Assembly: GCA_029378245.1 (NCBI GenBank)
Contig: JARKIF010000003.1
Span: 434,001-498,000, forward strand
Length of the DNA: 64,000 nt
From: Roridomyces roridus
Lineage: Eukaryota; Basidiomycota; Agaricomycetes; Agaricales; Mycenaceae
Direction of reading: 5' to 3'
Of the stretch, positions 21,259 through 32,589 are shown piece after piece (within the stretch, counting starts at the first letter, position 1; every line of letters starts with the position of its first letter). The position numbers and the translations under genes were made by a program. The notes beneath the pieces are model-generated. The model worked only from the letters and a program-made list of their open reading frames with translations. It was not told where the DNA came from and ran no database searches.

Positions 21259-23239
21259 ATTGATTGCCTAGGTAACTCAGGAGGATCAAAGAATGGCGGC
21301 AGCCCAGAGTTCGTACGAGTGTGGATGACAACGCTGGCAGATCATATGACTTGTTTAATATCCCACGAGACACCGGTCTTCCCGGCTGATTGTTGAGTTG
21401 CCAAAACCGGACGGTTCAAGATCAATGTGGCCCACTTTCAGCCACTCCTACTCTGGCACCTATGAGAATGATTCCAAAAGCCTGAGAGACCTCTTGTGCT
21501 CTATAGAAAATGGCCGGAAACTGTGTACCAGTGTGAGGGAGTGCTTGACGGTCGTATCTCGGTCTGGGCTGCGGAGCACGATGTAAGTGAATTATTCCAT
21601 GCATATTTCGCGCAGATGGTTTGCATGAACCATTTTCTCGCTCTCAGCTCACGAGTTGAAGCCTCATTACCTGCAACCGACCCCGGAAAATTCAACCCAG
21701 GGACTTCCTGCCACCATCCCCCTTGGTCTCCCAAAAATGGTGCCCGCCGTTTCCGAAGCCTCGTATGTTTAATTAAAAAATGCTCTGAATACTAGTACAC
21801 ACGCCACTCAAAATCAACGGCATTGAACGTATCTCGGCTCCAACTGGGTATACAATCGGTCGAATCCGTGGTCAACTCACAAACTTGCAAGACTACTCAT
21901 ATAGTCCTCATCTGCGCCATCCGATTAGCTTGCAGTGTGGGATGCAAAGAAAGTCACAAGGTTTCCCAAATCAAACCACAAGTCCCAAAGTTTCACACAA
22001 AATAGTGAAACTCCTAAGCTTTCACAGAGCTAAGCAAAGTAACAAAGTAACAAAGCCTGAAGGTAGTGTGGAGTCTCACAATCCGTTGACCTGCAAATCC
22101 ATTCAAGTCAACAAGGGTCCGAGTCGTATCGAGCACGAAAACATACCCACCAGCGCTGTGGATGCTCAGTCGGCGCGAACTTGCATTCTTACCTTCAAAA
22201 ATGCGATTTTGCAACAGGGATGAATTGCTGAAAAATCGGGAGCAAGAACGAAGGAGCACGCTACTTGGACGGTCAGGTTCAACTCGTGTCTCAAGTGAAT
22301 AGGAATGAACTTGCCAGTGAACAACTCGAGAGCACATTCAATGAAATCAAACGGAGCACATGGGCTTTGAGGCCAATGCTTCGCATACCCGTACGAGACT
22401 ACAAGTCCTTCTGTTGGGAAGTTGAACATAGAATAAGCGGCAATCCGGGAAAGCATTAGCGTGGCTGGATAGTTTTACCGGTGAGGAAGGGAAGCACAAC
22501 CGGGAATTGTACAATACACACATGACTGTGCTTTCAACCGACGGCAGGAAATGTAAGGGCACATGAATTCTGTGAATCACGGGGCGTGACACCAGTCACG
22601 CACAGCCCAACAGCCCGTGACGCTCATCAGTCCCTTTTCTTTCCTCGCATCAACATCGCATCCGGAACGGCCACTGGCCAGCTCACTCAATCCACATGCA
22701 ACGACCGTCGTGGCATGAAAATGTGACAGGAAACCGACTACCTCAAGCTTCGGAACAACTTGTGGGGAGGAGCAAGCGCTGGACGTGGCATCCCGCAGGT
22801 GCGTCGCTGACCTCTACGACACCATGCTCGCCCTCAAAGATACAGTAACGGACACTCACTCACCGTATCCCTAAACCCACCAGCCCAATTCCCACCACAG
22901 AGCAGGTCATTTCCCCCTCCCCTTGACCGGTTCAGGCTGTTTGCTCACGCTCTACAGGTACCCCATTACTTGTTTCATTGTGCCCAGCTGCACATCCATG
23001 GTGTGTGTTTCTCATTTCTCTCCCTTCCCTCCTCTCCATCCCTCGTCATCTATACACCGCCGGCAAGAATCTCACCCCCTGGGACTCCCGAGCCGTGTCT
23101 GTCTTTCTTCTCTGCCGCTCTTATTGATCCCTCGAAACGACGCCAATGCTCCTTCCTCAGATATATTCGACATCCACCCGCTTATTGTCAGCCATGTATC
23201 CCATGCACACCCTCTCAGTCACCGCCAAAATCTGTGCAT
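21259..23239. other. Gene-poor region, 5' part of UBC relic repeat
   Basis: No gene I can support. The minus-strand frames at 22166-22592 contain a protein-like run (YGYAKHWPQSPCAPFDFIE) but lack a credible start or splice sites. The word TGTTTTCGTGCTCGATAC here (minus strand, near 22140) recurs at 25400 on the plus strand, so both may be relics of one gene. From about 22600 the DNA matches the block at 17.3-17.8 kb and leads into the UBC pseudogene. Confidence 0.4.
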
Positions 23240-24563
23240 TCGACTTAGCCCTTTCCTTGTCATCCCCGAATCCTACCCCTCCAGCCGGTCAAGATGAAAT
23301 TCATAACCAAAGTCTACCACCCGAACATGTCGTCCGTTGGTCCGCAAGTTGTCCGCATCTGGTGCCGTCGGTCTGGACATCCATCCTCAAAGACGCCTGG
23401 TCACCCGTCCTTGCCCTCAAATCCACCCTGATCTCTCTTCGATGTCTGTTGTGCTCTTCCGAGCCAAACAATCTGCAGAACACCGAGCCTCGAGGTTGCC
23501 AAGCACTCTTACACAACCGGCAGGCACAGCTTTGACAAGACGGCGTGGTACCGGACATGGATGTACGCGCAGCTGCCTGGCGCTGGCGTTGCCAAAGGGG
23601 ATACTGTTGCTGCGGAATCGACCAGTTTGAGGCGCTGGGTCTCCCCCCAGCTAACGTGGTGCGTCCTTATAATTAGCTCCTTGCTTCTCCGTCGCCACTC
23701 ACCCATCCCGTCTTCCGCTTTTGTAGGTCAACGTCCTACACCGGCCAAACTATGATGGCGCCAACGTTGCACAGGCTACGGGGGTCGCGTCGTCGAGGAT
23801 AGGGAGCGGCACGAGTATCGAGTGCTGCGAATACTCGCGGCATTTCACTCGCGAGTACGAGTATTCATACTCGCGAGTGGGTGGTGGCTGTGCTACTCGT
23901 GCGAGTGCGAGTATTGGTTTCCAAAAACCTTGGTACTCGCGAGTATTTGCCTGGCTACCGTAAGCTCACGGAACAGACCCAGATAGGCAATTTGATCACC
24001 GGCATCACTCGGCATCACTCGGCATGCCGGCATGTGGCAATCACTCCGTAATGTATGTCTATTCCTGTACAGAATTCAATTTACCTATCAGTCACTACAT
24101 GTTCATCAGGAGGAACAATAACGAAGCTCCGCAACCAACTGAGTGAGCAATCAGCCCATTCCACTGTGATTGTCAGCCAGTGGGCCAGTGACCTGGACTT
24201 GATAGCAGTTGATGAGTTTGAGAAGCAGCTTGCAGAGGGTTGGACACAGAACAAGAAGTGGAAGGCCCCTGCTGCAGCAGAAGCCTCAGGATCAGTGAGA
24301 GTTATTGTCATTGATGATGATAGTACATAGCTTGGTAACTGAAATATATGATACTCATGAATAACTCACAAATAATTTGCAACTCGTTGAGTGCAAGTAC
24401 TTGCAACTCGCGAATACTCGCGAATATTGCTTACTAATACACGAATACTCGCCATCAATACTCGTGCGAGTGCGAGTATGGTTTTCCCAACTTCTGCGAG
24501 TACTCATACTCGCGAGTGTATACTCGTGCCGCTCACTAGTCGAGGAGCTCCTCAACGTAAAGT
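23240..24563 (+). pseudogene. Ubiquitin-conjugating enzyme with C-terminal UBA domain (Ubc1/UBE2K type), disrupted
   Basis: Recognisable UBC-fold pieces in order: VIPESYP, then after a one-base loss QPVKMKFITKVYHPN (HPN motif), then SGAVGLDI, then after a 4-base CATC duplication ILKDAWSPVLALKSTLISL and LLCSSEPNN. The active-site Cys expected before LD is Gly. Next comes a UBA domain, GIDQFEALGLPPANV, a 67-bp GT-AG intron, and VNVLHRPNYDGANVAQ. The last residues of the UBA (VVEELLNVK and stop) lie beyond the hAT-like insertion, at 24540-24563. Multiple frameshifts, loss of the catalytic Cys and the insertion make it a pseudogene. The UBC-plus-UBA order is that of Ubc1/UBE2K. Confidence 0.85.
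23800..24538. mobile_element. 739-bp non-autonomous hAT-like transposon with 8-bp target duplication
   Basis: The left end is TAGGGAGCGGCACGAGTAT and the right end, read inverted, TAGTGAGCGGCACGAGTAT: a 19-bp terminal inverted repeat with one mismatch. The element is flanked by GTCGAGGA at 23792-23799 and 24539-24546, an 8-bp target duplication as made by hAT transposases. The ends contain many copies of ACTCGCGAGT and ACTCGTGCGAGTGCGAGT, a palindromic subterminal array. A 91-codon plus-strand frame at 24055-24330 (SQWASDLDLIAVDEFEKQ, ending VIVIDDDST) is probably a transposase or captured-gene remnant. It is too short to encode a transposase, so mobility would need one in trans. Confidence 0.9.
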
Positions 24564-26408
24564 AACGAAATGCATGCTGTTTCACGTGCCCCTCGCCTGT
24601 ATGCATCAGACTTTTATCAAATTGCTTGTGGCCCCAAACAAGCCCGAACAAGCTTGAAAAAGGCCAAACAAGCCCGCAAGCTCACAAGTTTGCAAGTCTA
24701 TGTCCAGAATCCACAAGGTTGGCCATTCGAGTCAGTGGGACCACATTATTTTCCATTTTTCTTTAGGTTCCCAGGTGTGTACGGATGCGGAAAAAATACT
24801 AGGGGGCGCAGTTTTCCGTCTAACAGTTGCTGAAGGCCACCACAGCCATAATTATCATTTACCAGGGCACAAAAAATTCGTCACCTCTCTGACTCGAACC
24901 TGGGAGCTCCGATACAAGGCCACAAGCCGGAACAAGGGCCAAAGGTTCGCAAGCAAAATGCTATTTTGCTGATGTGCTGTCGCTATCGTTGAATCACTTC
25001 TGGCATCTCTGCCGAGGCGCATCTCCCCCATCTCCTCCCCGCCTCGAGACACTGGAAGGTCTCGTCACAGGCGGACTTTTCAAGTTGACTCTGCTCGTGT
25101 TTATTTCCGCATCTTTGCTTCCTCTGATTGCATGTTACTTCTGCCACAGACTGAAACAAGGCCATGACGACGGGAGATGTTATGACTTGTGGGTCAACGA
25201 ACAAGTCAACAATGATCGATGATTTTTGTTGGTTATATCGCAACTTGCTTTTGATTCTCCTCAAGCAATTATAGCTGCATATGTCAATATTTCCCCCCAC
25301 GTATATGTGATTGTTTCTGCAGGTCGATTGTGAATGGGCCGTCCCCTCGGTGTGGTGTCATCTCACCACCTTTAAACCAACTCCAAGGCGATGAAGCCTC
25401 ATGTTTTCGTGCTCGATACAATTCCGCAGGTTGATAGATTTGACTCAACGGCCTACATATCTCGGCAAGCCGCAATGCCTCATGCGAGTAGCACTGAGTT
25501 AGATCAGTTTTGTGACCGACCTTCTGACCAGATGAATATTGAGCACCCGGCCGACGGGCTACGTTTAATTTCACTTGCCTCATGCTACAGCTCACTCGGG
25601 AACGGGGACTCATTTTTAACTGACTTGGTTCAGAGTGAAAAAAAAGTGGAAGACTGTCGGCCAGACAGACAACACTGGAAGGAGAAACACACCAAGCTCA
25701 ACAGAACCACGGTATATTCGACAGACGACGAGCGAGACGTGTACGACAGGACAGGACGAAGGTAGAAGACAAGAGGTGACTGACTACGTAATGTCCATGA
25801 TCCGTCTGTAGTAAGCCGGCAGGCTTACACCAAGGAGGGTTACTCATAATGCCTGGCATTCATGAGTTCAGCAGGCTAAATTCTCCACGTCAAGTCTTCC
25901 AGGTCTGCATGATTAATCCATGCATGCATGTCCACTCGTTTGGTAGGTGGTGTCAACTGAATCCCTTCCTGCGACCTCAACTCTATTTGTTCAAGTACCG
26001 GCAGGCTGATTGGATGTTTGAATCTCCGGGATTTTTGAATTCAACAAGGTCTGTCGTCCACTTCCTGTTCAAGGATTGATTCCAAATTTGAGCAGCCCAG
26101 TACACACGTGCACCACCAAGCATAATCAGGCTATCTGGTAAGTATGTTTTCGTGTTTGGTTTCGATACAGTCAAAATGAATCGAATTCAAAGAGCTACAT
26201 ATGATACACAGTAAGTATTCGACCGAGGCCCACGGTGGTTGAATGCCCCCCACCCTCCGCAACCCATGCTCCCCAAAATCTCGGTTCGATGGGCGGCAAA
26301 TGCCAATGAGCACTAAGGAAGTCCAAATAATTTATCGGACTCTCGCTCGATGGCATGCTTACCGCAACAAAAGACGGCGAGGCTAGCCCGCCACGCCATG
26401 GTCAAACT
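24564..26408. other. Gene-free accessory DNA
   Basis: No supportable gene. It has AAGCCCGAACAAGC-type direct repeats at 24635-24680, a purine-rich stretch with AAAAAAAGTGGAAG near 25640, and short palindromes such as CATGCATGCATG at 25918-25930. A frame at 25391 (MKPHVFVLDTIPQVD) shares a DNA word with 22.1 kb and may be a relic. Confidence 0.4.
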
Positions 26409-26996
26409 CTACTTGTCCCATGCATGACAGGCGCTCTCGTGTGGAATGTCTCGGAGGAAGCGGGACGCAGCGCGAGGTGGAAAACGGGTATTAATATATA
26501 GATGTTTGACGTTAACTTGAGGAGGAGGATGTCGGCTCCAGCGGCGTGGGTCTCCGTGCAGGATGTTGCTGAGTTGACCATGCGGACTCACCTGGGATGT
26601 GATCAATGCCCGGTATGCGTCCGCCACGCCACCCGCCAGTGAATCTGAGTCCCGTCACCATTGAGTACTAACTGGTGTGCCGATTGCCGTTCGCGGTCGT
26701 TTGACAGAGATGTCGCTGGAAGGAATTTGCATCCACCATTGCTTGAGGGATGGCAGGCGACGCAGTTGGTAAAAGCGCGCCGGAGACGGTGGAACCGAGT
26801 TACTGAGACAACGGGGTGGGGTGGACTTGATGTCAGGGAGGCGGGCTAAGGCGGGTGGCAGCGGGGAGTGGGGCAGGAGCAGCTGTGCAAAAGTAAGTCT
26901 CCAACAATAGGCTAGGCAACTGGTACACACCTCTGCATCGTCATTCAATGGAATGCACAAAGACCCAAGGTCAAAACGATACAGTATCGCGTAGGT
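26409..26996 (-). CDS. Possible small gene or gene fragment, uncharacterised
   Basis: On the minus strand, an exon 26931-26996 reads TYAILYRFDLGSLCIPLNDD and ends at GAG before a 48-bp GTGTGT...CACAG intron. It continues in frame as exon 26673-26882 (HSPLPPALARLPDIKSTPP..., ending KRPRTAIGTP). Beyond that, a GTTAGT donor leads to one of several acceptors, and segments such as GGVADAYRALITSQ suggest further exons. No start codon is visible upstream of 26996, where an intron or the LTR-like fragment at 27.2-27.37 kb intervenes. I do not recognise it; it may be truncated. Confidence 0.3.
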
Positions 26997-27229
26997 CTGC
27001 AGGGCGGTAGATGGCGAGTGGCGGGATGTCGGAGGCTATTCAATGTCGGGACAGAGTGGTGTCGAGGGAGTCGTTGGTACTATGGCCATTTAAAGGCCAG
27101 AGAAAACAGACTCGGATGGTCAAGGGTAAGCGCTCCAAGCGTTCTCCTTCAGCAGTGGGCCGGGCGGGAGGTCAGAGAAGTGCAACGGAGGTCGGAGGCG
27201 GGGCGATGAGCCTGTTGGGCGTTTGTAAG

Positions 27230-27366
27230 AAACCCCAGGTCTCTTGCAAGCCTCTTACAAACAATTCTCGTGACTTATAGATCTCTTATCAAAGCTGTGT
27301 CTCTTACGTTCTTGTGGCTCTTATAATAGCTTATAATCAATTATAGAGCACCACACTTTTTTCCGA
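27230..27366 (-). mobile_element. LTR-like fragment ending at ankyrin relic (inverse of the 16.5-kb border)
   Basis: Read on the minus strand, the block begins at 27366 with TCGGAAAAAAGTGTGG preceded by CATG, matching the border at 16527. It is AT-rich with repeats of CTTATAA and CTCTTAC. It directly abuts the ankyrin piece on its right. The distal end is not defined. Interpretation as an LTR terminus is inference from the two identical borders. Confidence 0.35.
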
Positions 27367-27433
27367 CATGGGGCACTGGTTGATGTTGCTGACATCAATG
27401 ACTGGACTCCGCTGCACTATGCCTGCTTACAGG
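27367..27433 (+). pseudogene. Isolated ankyrin-repeat fragment
   Basis: About 65 bp reads GALVDVADINDWTPLHYACL, nearly the same as the repeat at 16320-16380 (GALVDATDMDDWTPLHYASS). There is nothing ankyrin-like on either side. It is a transposed scrap of an NLR-type gene. Confidence 0.7.
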
Positions 27434-29090
27434 CATTTTTGAGAAGATTTGTAGCCAGGTCACACAACAACGGTAAAAGTGACTTTCTGTTGAGTTATAT
27501 GCATTGATTTTCGTTGCCTCGTCCAATTAAGGTGATCCATAGCGGCGCGAGCGCCGTTCCCCTACTCTGATAGATCTGATTTCTATTTATAATTTCAGTG
27601 AGAGGCCGGCAGTCGGGAGTCGGGACTCAACTGGGACCTGGCTAATTTTATGCCCAGCCCTGCCAGGGAGGTGTGATGTGATCGTGATCGGCCAGTGAGA
27701 ATGTCCGGGGATCAATGTGGGTCAATGATATTGGGGTCAGGTGCTCTCGTGCAAAACCTGTTGACCTCATCCGGATTATGTGATTTGATCGGAAACTTTG
27801 GCTGGAGATCACATATTCAGCCCCACAGAACCCTCCTCTTACAGAGTAGGGGAAGTCATGTGACATTTGTTGAGGATGGAAGTCATCTATCCTACATGCC
27901 AATGACCAAGCGTGACTGTGCCAGTGTATTATGGCCTGCACGTGATCAAGAAGAACAAAAGGGACTCCCCTTTCCACTTCCCAACCGAGATTGTGATAAC
28001 ACTTGCGCCAACTCAAATTTAGAATGTGAATAGAAGATAGGAAAGCAGATACCAGTCACTCAGTGGGGAAAACACCTTAATCTGGCAATACAACCAGCCA
28101 AATACACACACCAGAAGATTGTAGGAGAAGATTTGTGACGAGAGAGTTTCACGGCTAGTCTCGGCACACGTTCGGACGGAAGTGACTGGCGTAAATTCTA
28201 GGATTTCTGCCTGTACACTACGTACAATCATCGTTTATATACTGTGTGTCCTAGTAGTCATGGAAATCAATGTGGTGTGGATGTATCGTAGGGAGTGAAA
28301 TATTCGGAAGCAACCGTTGTGCTCCGAGGATAAATATGGTAGGTGGTGAGGATGTCGGAAAGGAATTGGGAAAGAGGGGAGCGGGGAGCGAGCAGAAAAG
28401 GAAAGTGGTTGATGGGAAAGCGCGCCTGTTACAAGGTTTGTTTTGTGAAGTGGGAAGTTTCTCAACGGGCAGAACATCTTGAGTCCAACTCAACAACAAC
28501 CATGCGACTTGTGAGATGCAACCAAACACCAAATGCAGATGCAGCAGCGAACGACCTAAGTCAAGCTCACACTGTACTGACTTCCAGATTTTCTTTGTGG
28601 ATGGGCAACTTCAAACACACACAATATAATGCAATAGTTGCAAAGCAATTGGACTTGGGCTCGAAGCCAGACTAAACCGGTTTGGAACCCTTGAACGATG
28701 GTTCCTGTGCAACGGTCCTTTCTGGTGCCTGGCCATCGTGTGCACTCTTGCTTCCTCCTCTTTCATGATTGGTCCTCCTTTGAGTCTTAACGAGCAGTCC
28801 TCTTGTATATTTATCAAACCTGTTCACAGGGATTCAGCAATTTTCATGTGTATCTGACTTGGTGCGCACTGTGGACTCCGATCATTTGTTACCGTCAGGG
28901 CCGGGAATGATTGAAACGGAACAGTAACTCACTCAGACGGCGAACATTGGGTAAAGCATCAGATATATATACAATCCGAGCGAGAGAGAAGAATAACTGT
29001 GATAGCCAAGAAAACATTCGGGGATGTGAGAAATAAACGCCCAGTCATTCAAACCAATGAGCGTCGACGAGAGCGCAAAGCACCCAGACT
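27434..29090. other. Intergenic DNA, left part of duplicated arm A
   Basis: No gene I can support up to 29090. The region 27670-28230 has AT-rich, promoter-like and LTR-like character (TGTGATGTGATCG near 27672, TTTATATACTG near 28230), but no target duplication could be shown. From about 28690 the DNA matches 37190 onward: shared words include GCGCCTGGCCATCG / GTGCCTGGCCATCG and TTGTTACCGTCAGG. Confidence 0.4.
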
Positions 29091-29810
29091 TCAGACCGAA
29101 CTCCCGGCTGATACGTAGGGATGCCCGACATGGCGCGGATGCGGATATGTGATGGCCCTGGTGTCTGGGAGGCGGCATAAATTGAACATTTTAGCAGCAG
29201 AATACGCACGTGTACCAGAGACCCGAAAACCAGAAAGCATGGCCTCCGTGTCGGTAATATCCTCTGTGAATCGACGCTGGCGTTCCACTTCCAATATCAA
29301 CTGTACATTCATGTAAATATCCCAGAATATGACTCGTGGTGGAATAGCGAACCTCCACGACAGCTTGAATCTTCTTGATGTCCGTTGCACAAGTTTCGAT
29401 ATCTTTGGAAAGGAGACGATATTTCTTCCAGGTCAAGACCGCCGTTGACCCGAGTAAGCAGCATTTCACTCGCGACAAGGTCCGCTTGACCCTTCCGGAC
29501 TATGTGAGTACCACGGTCAAATTGAGATCGGAGTAAGAACCCACTCCAAGAGCCGCAGACCCTGCTCAACGAGGCACAAAAAATCCTTGGAAGAACAGTA
29601 GGATTTCGTATGACGAATAGTTGCCTCTGTTGTTTTATCAACCTGGTGCTCGACGCAGCTCAGCCGAACCGACGGACGTTGTAGATGAATGGCGTGGCCC
29701 AGGATAAGGAGGGCGAAAAGGGCGAGTAGGATGTAGCGGAGGGTGTTGTTTGGAATCAAGGACAGGGACCCGAAGAGGAGGGAACTCTGCAGAGAAGTCA
29801 AGTCGTACAT
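29091..29810 (-). CDS. 187-aa uncharacterised protein with one N-terminal membrane segment (arm A copy)
   Basis: Exons 29545-29810, 29353-29491, 29216-29300, 29091-29164; phases agree and the paralogue at 37.5 kb has the same structure. The start is MYDLTSLQSSLLFGS. One hydrophobic helix (about residues 24-44, YILLALFALLILGHAI) would anchor it in a membrane, followed by a soluble helical region with TWKKYRLLSKDIE, CATDIKKIQAVVE and LEVERQRRFTEDI, heptad-like and probably coiled coil. This tryptophan-lysine-lysine plus ERQRR pattern belongs, as I recall, to a large family of uncharacterised Agaricomycete proteins; no function is known to me. Splice sites were fixed by comparison with the second copy. 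Confidence 0.78.
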
Positions 29811-30565
29811 CTTCTGGCTAGCGAAAAAGACCGAGGGGACGTCTTGTTTTTATACCAGGTCCAGGAATGCCGTATTTCCCGCCTGAGAACATTAGGAAGA
29901 TGGGATACTGGAATAGAGGCATGCACCGTCTGAGAAGAAGATTAGGAAGATGTGATACAGTTTTCCGGGGCCATTTCCCACCGACAAGTCGTCATCAACC
30001 AATGGTATACCGCGGTAAAATTGTACTTACGTTTGAAGTTCCATTCCAGCACCACACGAGATATGTACCTCGACTCTTGATCCATTGTGAATTAGTGCGT
30101 TGGCGGCCCACATGATCCCGGTTCCGTTTCCACTTCTCGGTGAGTGAGTAGCCCAGGCACAATCAGAATCCCCTACAAGGCGGACCGAATGTGAAGCTGC
30201 TGACGCCCCGCGTTCTGGAAACGATGGAACGCGACATATAAGAACGACACAAATTGAAAGAAAACAAGGCAAAAAGGGCGAGAACGTGCAAGAGCGCCAA
30301 GATCCAAAATTATCAAGACGCTACACATTGGTGGAACGCACCCGATGTCGGCAAGGCGTGCCCGAGCACGTCACTGGCCGGAGAGAGGAGTATGATAGAA
30401 GACTGGACAACAGCAGAAGCTTGGCAGAAGCCGACAGTTCTTAGCTGAGAACCAATAGCGAACGGCTTGCGTTTGAAAAATAAGAAGGAGCGCCGAGACA
30501 GCGGAATACAAAGCTGGTAAGATGACCTGTTCCAGACCCGCCATGCACCGTAGAAATCGTCTTCA
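29811..30565. other. Spacer between membrane-protein gene and lyase relic, arm A
   Basis: No gene seen. The first 30 bases past 29810 would be the 5' leader and promoter of the membrane-protein gene. The rest is AT-moderate DNA that only partly matches arm B, where an extra 1.5 kb of repeats is present at the equivalent place. Confidence 0.5.
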
Positions 30566-31840
30566 TTATATCCGCATAAGTTGCTCTATAATAGCGCCAG
30601 ATAAATCAGCAAACCACGCGCGCTGGTCCTTCGGCGAGGCCCAGTCGACTTCGTGGCCTGCTAAAATCAGTTTTGAGTCGAGAGCAAGAAATGCGGATAC
30701 TCACCGCCAAAGAAAGTCTGGAAATGCGCGCCTTTTATTCGCGACTTGTCCGAGTCGCGCAGCGTGAGGCCTGAGACGCTGATAACCGACTGCCTGTCTA
30801 CCCACAACTCCAGTTCACCTGCAGATAAAATCAAGGGGGAACGCCAACAAGCAGAACGCAGGAGACGCACCATTTTCAGAGCCAACATCGTTCGTTCAGC
30901 TTGACTCGAAAAGCGAGAATGATCCACCTTCCGACTGCAAGGGTCGAAATTAAAGGCATTCCTACCCACAGAAAAGCCGTACTGGGCGTTTCCCGTCGAA
31001 TACGGCGGGACTGCTGACAGTTGCTGCTGATTTTAAATGTTCTGTTAAAGGGAGGTATGCGTATAGCTCTCCCTGACCTTTCGGCCTGTACGAGTCAGCC
31101 TACAGAAAGGGAATGACGAGAGCAAAATGGACGCATCGACACCTCCACATGGGCCGCACGTTAAAGCACTTGGAGCGGCCTTCTTGACGCCCGCCTGTAC
31201 ATGCATACGAGGAGTCTCCCTCGCCGCCATCTGAAGAAATCAATACCAGGTGATAGAGCAAGTATCATGCGAACGCACATATGCCGGGAAGTTTCCCGCC
31301 CTTGACCCACTCCCAACCCTCCTGCAGCAGCATGCGGTAACTCAGTACCGCATGAGTCGCCCCCGCCGCTAGCTTCTCAGAGAAAGCCGCCGGGCCTGCG
31401 ACATAGAACCCAAAGCCGCCTGGGATCAGAGCGGCGGGGTTGATGCTGCCGTTCGGATAGAACGCCTCCCATGCGAGGGAAGGCGCGGGCCAGTCATGTT
31501 CTGACAAGTCAGGAGATGATTGTCCCCCCGAGGATATGGGAGGAGGAACGACGAGCGTGTGGCTCGTCCCCGGCGTAGCGTAATATACGCCGACATCTGC
31601 GTCTCGAAGGGCTACAGAGTCAACGCCGGGTACGTGTAGCGTGGGACATGCCGCAGAGTCGATGCTACGTGGGCCCAAGTTGAAACAGCAGGTGGCGAAT
31701 GCGGTGGAGAATGAGGAGACGGGGAAGAGGTGATGGGAAAGGCTGAGGGACACGTCCGAATTTGGAAATTCCTGGACACCACTCTTTCTCCTTGACCAAC
31801 AAAGATGTATTCCCCACAAGTCGCTCGGGAACGAGTCATC
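30566..31840 (-). pseudogene. Polysaccharide lyase family 14 gene, frameshifted (arm A copy)
   Basis: Minus-strand relic of a secreted PL14-type lyase, which cleaves uronic-acid polysaccharides by beta-elimination. Readable pieces in order: WEAFYPNGSINPAALIPGG, VLSYRMLLQEGWEWVKGGKL, CTGGRQEGRSKCFNVRPMW, PKGQGELYAYLPLT, PPYSTGNAQYGFSVGR, VISVSGLTLRDSDKSRIKG, FQTFFGG and C-terminal GHEVDWASPKDQRAWFADL. The YRMLLQEGWEWVKGGKLPG and FQTFFGG blocks are the family signature. Compared with arm B it has a 4-base gain after YLPLT, a one-base gain before the lysine-rich strand, and a GAAC duplication further on, so it cannot be translated. Upstream, a GTG replaces the ATG of the other copy at 31753. The 5' limit is uncertain. 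Confidence 0.82.
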
Positions 31841-32589
31841 TACCAGGGCCGTCATCGACGGTGTGTACAGGGGTCTGATCTCACTCTGTCTCAGCTCTAA
31901 CACCCGACCAAACGCCCTCGAGAGGTCAACCTTTCGACGGCTACTACTTACGGCGTCGTGCCACGGATAAGATGCACACCGTGTCTCACCACCATCAGCT
32001 CCTCGGCACCTCACTGAGTCACACCCGATTCCCATCCCTCGACACAGACAGCGCGTGAAGAGCAACGACAAAACTCGTATTGGCTGTGGGCAGGACGCTC
32101 GAGAATGAGTTGCACCGGGGTCGTCGTCGACGCGAATGGGAAAGGGGTCGGGCGCTCTCACCCAAGTCTCACCGAGTTTTGGCTACCGAGTCTTGGCTTT
32201 CCACCATCCAATCGAGCGCGCCCGCAGCATTCGAAGTCCGACGTGCGAAAGTCTTCGCCGCCAACTCGAATGTACGCGCGCCCCCCCCCTGGTCGTCCGA
32301 GCCTCGGCACGGCAACAATACGCAGTCGGTGATCCCCATAGGGCCCGCAACACTCAAAAGCTTGGAGTCGAGACTCTACGCGCTCAACAACGAGCGACCA
32401 CGCGGCGCCACCTTTGAAGACCGGCCTCCATCGCGATCCCGCATGTACTTATAACGCATATACGCGGTGATCGATGATCTCTTAGATGGGCCCGCAGCGA
32501 TACGGGGCCGATGAGAAGGGATATCGGCAGTGGTCCAGCGCATGATCGACCGACCTTGTTTGCGACCAAGGCCCAACTCGCTGTCGCGA

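Noticed and set aside
24860..24925. tRNA-like T-arm (GGTTCGAGTC on the minus strand)
   Set aside because: The flanking stem does not pair and no anticodon or acceptor arm can be folded.
27672..28229. Candidate LTR from TGTGATGTGATCG to TACAATCA
   Set aside because: Ends are of the TG...CA type but no matching 5-bp flanks or second copy were found; not strong enough to list.
32080..32454. Plus-strand frames of up to 124 codons upstream of the BTB remnant
   Set aside because: Basic, Arg/Ser-rich translations with no domain, overlapping in all three frames; typical of GC-rich non-coding DNA.
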